Source of the DNA: Hermatobates lingyangjiaoensis
Lineage: Eukaryota > Arthropoda > Insecta > Hemiptera > Hermatobatidae
Direction: 5' to 3'
DNA: 64,000 bases
Assembly (NCBI GenBank): GCA_026182355.1
Contig: JAPFBL010000168.1
Span: 137,501-201,500 of the forward strand
Under the pieces are notes generated by a model. That model searched no databases and had not been told where the DNA came from. It saw nothing but the letters and a program-made list of their open reading frames with translations. Made by a program: the position numbers and the translations under genes. Positions 55,681-64,000 of this stretch are shown in pieces; positions within the stretch are counted from its first letter, which is position 1, and every line of letters begins with the position of its first letter.

Positions 55681-55830
55681 TGTGTGTGTGTGTGTGCGCG
55701 AACGAGTGTGTGTGTGGTGTGTGTGTGTGTGCGCGAACGAGTGTGTGTGTGTGTGTGCGCGAACGAGTGTGTGTGTGTGTGTGTGTGTGTGTTGTGTGTG
55801 CGTGTGCGTTTCTGAGTGCGTGTGTGTTTG
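55681..55830. repeat. (GT)n minisatellite with CGCGAACGAG spacers
   Basis: GT runs are interrupted three times by GCGCGAACGAGTG, giving a higher-order unit of variable length. The long frames on both strands are repeat artefacts. Confidence 0.85.
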
Positions 55831-55849
55831 CATGTGTTTGTGTCCCAAC

Positions 55850-57149
55850 TCGTGAGAAACTAACTGTATTCTGGTAATATAATGCAATATCACATCCTTG
55901 ACACCAGACATTTCATTAAAATAACATAAATTAGTAGATACCATCTCAAGTAATACTAAGTGAAAGGAAATTGTTTCTTCAAAAGAAATATTACAGATAC
56001 GGGGGAAAGTGATTACTAAAGGTATCGAAACAAAAGACCATTCTCATTTAATTTGTCATTATTGATTCATAATTAACGCTAATTGCTTGACACATATAGT
56101 TTAAACACATGTAGTTCAGACTTCAGTTTGAATGTATGAAAACTTTCAATTATCGTTTTTTTTTTTGTATTTTTAAATTTTATTATAGCATGTTCCATGC
56201 ATTAACTGCACATTTTGCAATTTCACAATAAGCAATTTCAATTATTTCAATTATCGTTTGCCCTCAGTATCATTAAATACCAAACAATTTCGAACTGCGC
56301 AACTAATGAGTTATATATTATTGGCAAAACAAGCAATATTGCAGGAATTTTGTGCAAAACTTTAACCATTTTGTGTACTTATCTCATTTTCTTCTCGACT
56401 GCTTTAAACCAGACGGATTTATAAAAGTTTAAAATTGTTTGAACAGCTTAATATGGAAGTTGAACGAGCAGGAGAACTGATGAATCATAGGAGTGTAAGT
56501 GACCATCATGAAAAATAGATTATATGCAATAAAAATCTGCTTATTGTATGTAGTATTTCTCAAATGAAGATACATTTATTACTTACCAAGCAATGTAATA
56601 TTTAATTACGTTAATGTTAAATGCTTAAATTATCACCATACAAAATAATGAATAATATGTTATACACTGCAAAATCAATGAAACAATGGTCGCAAAATAC
56701 CTTAGATTTGATGTTTAAAGAAGATTATTTACAGCACTTACCTGAAAACAAAAAAAAATTATATTACTTAGTATTCATTTGTTTAGTTTCACGGAGCATA
56801 GAAATAAATGGCTTTGTAAACAGTTATGATTCTCTGTTCAGATTGAATAAATTCAATAAAGTTGAAAAAAATCAATAAAGTTTCTTATATTCACAGAACA
56901 AAGAACAAACAATATTTAAAATTTTTGTAGAACTGGTTTCAAAAGTAAAAATTAGTAATTCTCTTAAATGACATTATATATTAACAGTTACTTCTAAAAC
57001 AATACATGTTTTCGAAAAATTAAAAATTTTAAAAATGTATTTTTAGGTACAGACTGAAGATTACACATGGTACTTTGAATATATTAACATTTTAATTAAT
57101 CTGTTAAGAAATTATGCTATTTCATTACTTGTGAAATCTGTTATAGTGT
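55850..57149. other. No recognised feature
   Basis: The frames at 56215-56424 and 56621-56878 carry no motif. CTCAGTATCATTAAATACC (56264-56282) resembles an F1 end. Confidence 0.45.
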
Positions 57150-57400
57150 GGTATTTACTCATACTGGAGAATTACATCTCCACACAAAAAAAAAGCTTAA
57201 TATGAAAACTAACAACGCGTTTCAAACACTTAGTGTTCTTCTTCAGGTTTATAACTGCACTCTTAATATATTGATCTATGGCACTCAAGTCAGGTTGATC
57301 AACGGGACATCAGTCCAATAAGTGTTCGAAACACGATGTTAGTTTGCATATTAAACTGTTTTTTGCGTGAAAACATAATGATTTTTGAAATTCCCCCAAT
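57150..57400. mobile_element. Penelope-like inverted dimer, family F1
   Basis: The F1 end GTGTGGTATTTACTCAT is at the left. A minus core is at 57214-57246. The mirror side has a degraded core (GTGTTCGAAACACGATG near 57321) followed by the TTAGTTTGCATATTAAAC block. Confidence 0.65.
57214..57246 (-). ncRNA. Hammerhead-like motif (F1)
   Basis: CUGAAGA, stem II GAACAC/GUGUUU, then GAA-ACGCGU-U with ACGCGU palindromic. Stem I is AAC/GUU. Confidence 0.65.
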
Positions 57401-58590
57401 ATAACTAATGTTATATTTTTTTTTAGGCTTGTAATATATATTGCATTATATCAATGTCTTACTACCTTACTAAAACGTGTTGACTGTGAAGCAGAACTTG
57501 TTTTATTGTATATATTGCTTAAATAAGTAACACTGCATTAGTAATTTGCCTTTTTTTGTGAAGATGATAGATGAATGAAAACATTTTATCAATCTTCTTT
57601 AGTATTTGTGAGAGAAATACGTTTACTTATAAAAAAAATTCGAGGGTACAGCACTACTGACTGCTAAGATAAATATTTTAAGATGTTTATCTTAATTATA
57701 TTTATTATTAATAATAATGATAAATATTATGACAAGTTTTGTGAAACACAAACACACGTAGAGAGCATTGTGTGTGAGTTGGCGTTAAGTGGCCTTAAGC
57801 CGTTACATTTCACTGAAGCCAAGCGATCATATTTCACCACTGTTTACATGGGTCACACAAAGCTATCCTGTTCAACAAAACTTGCACCAACTTTTCATCT
57901 TGACTTAACAACAACAAGGAAATATTGTTTTTACTTAATCATACGTTTAACAAGTTATAAGAGGATTACAACAAATAGAGGGTGGGGGGGGGGAGAGGAT
58001 TAAAACCAGGAAAGAAGGATATGTGAAGTAGAAAGGGAAGCAAACTAATTATTCAGAGAACTTAAAATCTGGAAACACAACAAAACGATTTTTTTGTTTC
58101 TACCAAAATGCTGCCACACCTTGCAGATTTGAGTGATATCATTATCAAACAGCATCTTCTCGTTTAAACCGAGCATCATTCATTCAACTTGCAGATTTGT
58201 GGATGTTTTAAGTTACGATACTTCTTCATGATTAATTAAACTAATTATTAGAATAAAGCGTAAAAAAATTTCACATAAAAACAATCATCAGTAATCTTAT
58301 TGAATTATTTATCTACCTTTTTTAAAAAAAAAATGACATAAACAACGACCTTTCTACTTGAAACACTGTATCTAGCTATTTAGCTTACTGATACTATAGT
58401 TATTAATAACACTATTATCAAAATATTTATCAGCTTAAAATAAATAGAAAGAAGCAAAATCAGACAAATAGAAGAATAAAATACATAGAAACAGTAAATA
58501 TATCGTAAACAAGAAAATAAATAATAATAAAACTAATTTTAAAACCGTTATAAAAAAAATAAAACAAAAACAAATCATTTTTTTTTAATT
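57401..58590. other. No recognised feature
   Basis: A 106-codon frame at 57683-58003 has no identifiable domain. A G run lies at about 57983-57996. Confidence 0.45.
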
Positions 58591-58900
58591 ATCTTTATAA
58601 AAAGAACATCAAAAATAAAACAATGTTTTTTTAAAACAAAATATCTTTATAAAACAACAACAAAAATAAATCACGATTTTTTTTCAAAAATTATCTTTAT
58701 AAAAAGAACATCAAAAATAAAACAGTGGTTTTTTAAAAAAAAATTATCTTTATAAAAATAATAATAAAATAATAATAATAATAAATAATAAAATAATAAA
58801 AAAAACGATGGTTTTTTTTAAAACAAAATATCTTTATAAAACAACAACAAAAATAAATCACGATTTTTTTTTTCAAAAATTACCTTTATTGTTATTATTA
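58591..58900. repeat. Minisatellite with unit of about 52 bp
   Basis: TATCTTTATAAAA recurs at about 58591, 58643, 58693, 58746, 58829 and 58882, each followed by CAACAAAAATAAA-like sequence and a T tract. A local (AAT)n expansion lengthens the unit after 58746. Confidence 0.75.
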
Positions 58901-59234
58901 TAACAACTAAAATAAATCACAATTGTTTTGTTAAACCCAGATGTTAATCTAGCACCCACAATCAAATAAGCAGTCCCATAGAGGTTTCTTAAAGTTTTAT
59001 CACTAAAAAACAGTCTAAAAATTAATGTTATATCATTTATTAAAAGGGTTTCAACGTCAGTAAACATGAATGACAACAGGCAAGTTACTGCGGTGGTCAG
59101 CACAGACAGTGATTTATGTATCCCTATCCTATATCCTATTTTGATAGAAGCTAATTATTAGCTGTATGTACTGCAAGTCATTACTGTCCCTTATAGCTGA
59201 TGTGATATTAGAATGATACCGGTCATTTATTGAG

Positions 59235-59465
59235 TTATTTCAAAAAATTACGTCTCCACACACAAAAAAGTTTAATATAAAAACTAATAACGCGTTTCAA
59301 ACACTTAGTTTTCTTCTTCATGTTTACATCTGCACCTGATGTCCCATAGATCATCTCAAGAGTGCAGATGTAAACCTGAAGAAGAAAACTAAGTGTTCGA
59401 AACGCGTTGTTAGTTCTAAAATTTTTTTTTTTGTATGGAGAATTCCTAATATGAGTAAACACCAC
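59235..59465. mobile_element. Penelope-like inverted dimer, family F1
   Basis: The left arm (59240-59335) and right arm (59358-59450) are close inverted copies, with cores at 59290-59321 (minus) and 59376-59408 (plus). The centre contains GTCCCATAGATCATCTC. Confidence 0.75.
59376..59408 (+). ncRNA. Hammerhead-like motif (F1)
   Basis: CUGAAGA, stem II GAAAAC/GUGUUC with one mismatch, then GAA-ACGCGU-U with ACGCGU palindromic. Stem I is AAC/GUU. Confidence 0.65.
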
Positions 59466-59469
59466 ACTA

Positions 59470-61225
59470 TAACTGATTGAACAAGTAACGAATACTGGTC
59501 TCTCATCAATAAATTTTTAAAGTATAAATTATTACAGTAATATAATAAAGAAAAGAATTAGTTGAAACAAAGGTTCCCCTTTTATGATTTCTTCAACTTT
59601 TACAAGATTTTTTTTCCATTATTTTGCAGTTTATAATATCTGACTAATGAAGTAACTTGATTAAAAGAAACTTTTTTTTTATGATTTAATGTGATGTTGA
59701 AAAAGGACTTGAAGTGAGGCATAAACGTGACCTAAGATTGGAAGAATAGTTAAAAAAGATGAATATGCCTTTTCTTGTCTTAAGCATGACTCAGAGCTAA
59801 GTGAGAGATAATTCATTTGAGCGAGTTATGAGATATGGGAGGGTGAGAAGGGGATGGAAGCGATTAGCGGTGGGAGGCTCTAATGAGAAAGGGGTGAGTT
59901 TGTCAAGGGAAAGACGTTAAGCAAGTGCTCCTGTCTACTTTGCAACTTGACAGTTTAATTAAAGCAACCTCCTTGCGACAGCGTCAACCAAAAAGGAAGA
60001 CATTTTTATACTGCAGCCAACTTCACTGTCTTATTGCTTGATGAAGGGAGAATAGCGCCTTGCTCTGACTTCAGAGCTTCCAATTCCATTTCTTCCTATT
60101 TTCTTCATTTTCTCAATAAAGACTTGCTTTGATTAAAAACAACCTTCTTTTCAAAAAAAAAAAATATTTCTACCTTCTCTTTAATAAATATCTATTTGTA
60201 TTTCTTCTCAAAATAAACCTCACATGAAATTGGTTTTTACATTTTGAATCAAAGAAAGTAATTACTTTTTGTTAAACTTTTCGTATTTTGTTCGAAAATT
60301 GAATTGTCGGGTCAGAGGAAGTCATTAAGTTGGAGACAGAAAAGAGGTTGAACGAATTACACTAATTTGATTCTCAGGTATAATCAAATACCTACAAATC
60401 GTTTACATCGAGAAAACGGAACACAAAATTAGGTCACTAAACTCGAGTAAATTGAATTTTATAATTTTTAGTAACCCAGTCTTATCAAGTAGAGAAACCT
60501 ATTAACTTTAAAACATTGGTAAGGATGTATCAAACATTCAAACTATATGACAAAGGATTTATGAGTGTTATTATTTCATGATGCAACGAAAAATATAAAT
60601 CATATATCTAGAATAATGCCTCACATTAACGAACTAATTAGTTCATTATGCGGGAGTTTGCTAAAAGAGACATTGAACATTGAAATAATGGAAAATCGGA
60701 AATTCCTTTCCCTCTGATAAAATATGTAAAAAAAGTTCGTAAATATTAAATAAGGAAAATAAAAAAATTGTATTGCCTAGTAGAATAATTTAATATATTC
60801 ATACAGAAATAACGTAGAATTACAAAATAAATAAATAAATATTTTTTATTTTTAAATGAAAGGAATACTTTTTTTATTTTAATAAAAAATCTGATTCGAA
60901 TTATTTTGACTCTATTTCCGACGCTTTTGAAGTTGATGCATTTGGCAGTGCATCAGTTTTCTTCACGAAAAACTTGGTAAGAGTTGGTTGTAAAAGTGAT
61001 TTTTGTTTTACTTTATTTTAATCTCTTGATAACAAGTAAATTGTTCAAGTTATTTATCACTTTCCTACAGAGGATCCCACACTCGCTCAGGTCAATGCTT
61101 CTTTATAACTTTATAACTGTTCTACATAGCACTTAAACTTAGACAAAGATTGTTACTTGCAAAATTATAATTGTATTTTAAAATTTTTTAATATAATTTA
61201 TTGTGAAAATATTTATATATAGATA
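59470..61225. other. No recognised feature
   Basis: AT-rich sequence with no motif-bearing frame. A GC-richer patch lies at 59800-59960. Confidence 0.5.
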
Positions 61226-61236
61226 TATTTATATTA

Positions 61237-61274
<38 letters not shown>

Positions 61275-61342
61275 AAGATTTCACATAAACACGTGAAACA
61301 ACAATCAATGATCAAACCACAATAAGAAATGGGAAAACAAGA

Positions 61343-61379
61343 CTAAGATCTTTCAACCGTAACAAGCGGTCTTCGTCAG
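61343..61379 (-). ncRNA. Hammerhead-like motif (F2)
   Basis: Consensus core: CUGACGA, stem II ACCG/CGGU, GAA-AGAUCU-U, stem I GACU/AGUC. It lies about 175 nt after the ORF stop. Confidence 0.7.
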
Positions 61380-61552
61380 AGTCAAAAACCCAACTGAACA
61401 CTAGATGCAGAAAACATCTGGTGAGGAGTTGAGAAGAGTGGGAGGGAAGAGTGGTATTTTAAAAGGGTGAAAGCACAGGAAAGGACTAATGTCCAGAAAG
61501 GGATGTTTGGGGAAACAAAGGAGTACAGTAAGAAAAAGTAAAAAACTATCCG

Positions 61553-61700
61553 CTAGCTGTCAACCCTCTTTGAAGAGGTTATTGCCCTCGTGACGAAAGT
61601 ATCAAGTTTGAAGAGACCGTTACTAATGTTTATAATATTAGATCTATTAAATTTAATTAGAGACGATTCAATAATATTTCTTAACAACATTGATTTTTCA
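61553..61700 (-). pseudogene. PLE ORF C-terminus (end of GIY-YIG domain), F2
   Basis: The minus frame carries LLRNIIESSLIKFNRS, ISNGLFKLD and a terminal RVDS before the stop at 61553-61555. The arginine-glutamate spacing (R-N-I-I-E-S) and following leucine-rich stretch match the F10 and F4 C-termini. The frame is 5'-truncated at the inverted arm. Confidence 0.7.
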
Positions 61701-61759
61701 TAGGTAATAAAACCTAAATTTTTCTTATTGTGGTTTGATCATTGATATATATATATATA

Positions 61760-61995
61760 TGCTGAATGCCAGATTAGAAATTGAAAAAGACGAGCCAATC
61801 CCTGTTGCCTATTACTTTGAACACTTCTTATTGGTTGTGGGTGTTTTTTCGTTAAACACGTTTCTCCTTAGCAGGCGGCAAAGCAGACGGAGTGTGCTAA
61901 GGAGAAACGTGTTTAACGAAAAAACACCCACAACCAATAAGAAGTGTTCAAAGTATACGCAACAGGGATTGGCTCGTCTTTTTCAATATATATAT
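61760..61995. repeat. Near-perfect inverted repeat flanked by (TA)n, unassigned
   Basis: Arms of about 94-100 bp (61779-61880 and 61899-61990) surround an 18-bp centre. They contain GGTTGTGGGTGTTTTTTCG and GACGAGCCAATCCCTGTTG. (TA)n lies immediately on both sides. No hammerhead box or PLE codons were found, so it may be the extreme end of another PLE family or a separate foldback element. Confidence 0.75.
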
Positions 61996-63610
61996 ATATA
62001 TATAAACAAACAATAATAATTTATGGACCGTGCGACAATTTATAAGTGTGTATTTTTAGTGTTTTTATCACAAAAACTTACTGCTCTATTTCGATTGCTT
62101 CATCAGGCTAAATTCGAATGTGCTATCAGGACTTATTTACCGATTTACGAACTTAAACGGAACCATGGATTTATAGACGGACGAAGTCGATATGGAGTCC
62201 TCTCTGGGAGTGGCAACTATTTCAGTGACCTGAAGAAAACTCACGTCTATTTCAAAGTATGACAAAGATTTCTGCCTAAAACCAAAAGAGTTTTCCATCC
62301 TCAAGATTTGAAAATCTTGAGGCTAAACAATCTAATAGGATAATCTCTCTGTTATGTTATCTTAAGTATGATTAAGAAATAGTAATTATTGCCATGAATA
62401 TCATATAAATGAACTCAGCGTTAAAATCTGCTGGTAATGTATATAACATGAACTCTTCTTGGAGAGAAGGACGACAGTGAGGTATACACAGAAAATGAGT
62501 AAAGAAATATTTCTGAAAGTGAATAATAAAAGCTGGAAGATTAATCAGGCTTCCCATCAAGACGATGAAGTAAGTCTTATTTACTCATCCTCTCTTGAAC
62601 TTTATTTTTTTTCTTATTCCTAGATAGTCAATGACTCAACAAATCTGTCAATATTGATTAGATAGGTTGCGTCAATACGCATTAACCAGAGGGCTTGACT
62701 TGTTTACAGGATAAATAAAGTATTGAACCTGCTTTAGCGTCTCTGCATTTTATTCCCAGTATCATTATCGCATACTGTAATATTACATTACTTACTTATA
62801 TTCGCTCATGAGCTTAGCCAACAGTTTTATGTAATATTTATTCATTATTAAAGAGAAAAAATCTTCCCACACGAAAAGGATTTAATCGCACGCGTACGAC
62901 CACTTATGTTCATCATCAGTATAGAATTATAGCAAATAAATAGCTTACTTCACTTTTACAGTTTAAGGCTAGGAAGCAATCAAAGAAATAAACTGCGTAG
63001 AACACTTTTAAGACGAATTCAATGGAGAACTTGGCAAGAAAGCAACTTGTTATACACGAATGCTTTTCAAATATTAAATAAACTAATTTTTCACTCCTAA
63101 ACTTACTGAGTTATGAAAGAAGACGAGGCCTTGTCTACTGAAGTTGGATGTCAGTTGGGCATTTGTATACAGTTGCCGGACAACAGACAGACAGACAAAC
63201 GTTATCCGTATTTATACCCTGAAAGATTCTTATGAAGAAAAAATGTTGTTTTCATTTATACTCTAAAGGATTCTTATCAAATAAATAGCCCTGTTCACTC
63301 TCAAAATTATTAAACAGTCCGTAAAATTGTAAATTCTATTAAAGTAATATATATAGCAAACAAACAAAAAATAATAAATTAATAAATATTGGTTACAGAA
63401 AAATAGAACCTTTGCATACAGAATTTTAATTTCGTATAAAAAATATTTTAAATATATATGAACAATATTAACTGACTTAATACTAATATGATGTGTTAAT
63501 TCTAACAAACAGTTACTGTTCAACAAAATAAGATTTAGTTGAAAATTATAATTAGTTTTATTTTGCGGTATCAAGTAGTACAATTAGTAGGTCGAAGATC
63601 TTTATGGTTA
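61996..63610. other. Mostly unassigned, one degraded ribozyme core
   Basis: A degraded minus-strand core (CTGATGATGAACATAAGTGG, then ACGCGT) at 62889-62919 resembles F1. CCTGATGAAGCAATCGAAAT on the minus strand at about 62089-62108 has box-like parts but no stem II. The frame at 62023-62262 has no motif. Confidence 0.4.
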
Positions 63611-63616
63611 AGATTT

Positions 63617-64000
<384 letters not shown>

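Larger units (their letters stand above)
61272..61745 (-). mobile_element. Penelope-like F2 copy with ORF C-terminus and short inverted arm
   Basis: On the minus strand: a 25-bp inverted arm (61719-61745), ORF C-terminus (61700-61553), an untranslated region of about 175 bp, the core (61343-61379) and the complete F2 end at (TA)n (61238-61268). It is the longest F2 copy and links this family to PLE protein sequence. Confidence 0.85.

Noticed and set aside
57683..58003. 106-codon plus-strand frame
   Set aside because: No motif, start or splice context that would support a gene.
62085..62110. CTGATGA and GAAA on the minus strand near 62.1 kb
   Set aside because: The bases between them cannot form a stem II of more than two pairs.

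Overview
The window is intergenic or intronic DNA from an animal nuclear genome. It is very AT-rich, full of long (TA)n, (GT)n, (CA)n and (GA)n microsatellites, and almost all recognisable content is transposable elements. I found no intact host protein gene, no rRNA and no convincing functional tRNA. Penelope-like elements (PLEs), mariner, a 17.6/297-like Ty3/gypsy element, hAT miniature elements and tRNA-derived SINEs together point to an invertebrate. A mollusc (perhaps cephalopod) or a chelicerate would fit, but the sequence alone does not decide.

The dominant theme is Penelope-like retroelements. About ten sequence families are present as 3'-end fragments scattered from 2.2 kb to 62.9 kb. 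Protein evidence is direct: a GIY-YIG endonuclease end at 6224-6550, three further ORF C-termini (46420-46659, 53373-53548, 61553-61700) and five or six copies of a conserved N-terminal segment ending in codons for T-N-I-Y-I (14042-14244, 22045-22200, 41300-41470, 47455-47640, 53798-53998 and its mirror at 52985-53110). Nearly every fragment carries a compact hammerhead-ribozyme-like motif (CUGANGA, short stem II, GAA, then a 4-6 nt palindrome beginning A and ending U, then U, C or A). Hammerheads are known from PLE terminal repeats. Many insertions are head-to-head palindromes, usually bordered by (TA)n, in which an inverted copy of the 3' end is fused to the 5'-truncation point. Two of them, outside plain (TA)n, show 12- and 14-bp target duplications (38270-38518 and 44361-44461).

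Layout: 1-1740 purine-rich tandemly duplicated block; 2.2-7.0 kb PLE cluster with a hAT element nested in one PLE; 7.8-8.0 kb SINE; 8-12 kb mostly featureless with two long (GT)n tracts; 12.1-14.4 kb PLE cluster; 15.4-20.6 kb PLE dimers plus a dimeric SINE with an 11-bp target duplication; 21.1-23.9 kb hAT element, PLE fragments and a perfect 19-bp hairpin; 24-31.9 kb sparse; 31.9-32.7 kb GC-rich unclassified repeat; 36.7-37.0 kb hAT element; 37-47.8 kb dense PLE cluster with a 381-bp tandem duplication; 47.8-53.0 kb a young, nearly intact Ty3/gypsy retrotransposon on the minus strand (192-bp LTRs, tRNA-Phe primer site, gag, protease-RT-RNase H, integrase) sitting in the (TA)n between two PLEs; 53.0-54.0 kb a 1-kb PLE palindrome; 54-61 kb minisatellites and PLE dimers; 61.3-62.0 kb PLE and an unassigned palindrome; 63.6-64.0 kb the start of a frameshifted mariner.

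The main inference is that PLE integration here repeatedly produced snap-back (inverted-dimer) products, that the 3' terminal repeat includes the ribozyme plus the first 50-66 codons of the ORF, and that the palindromic stem III sequences would let ribozymes pair in trans or in dimers.
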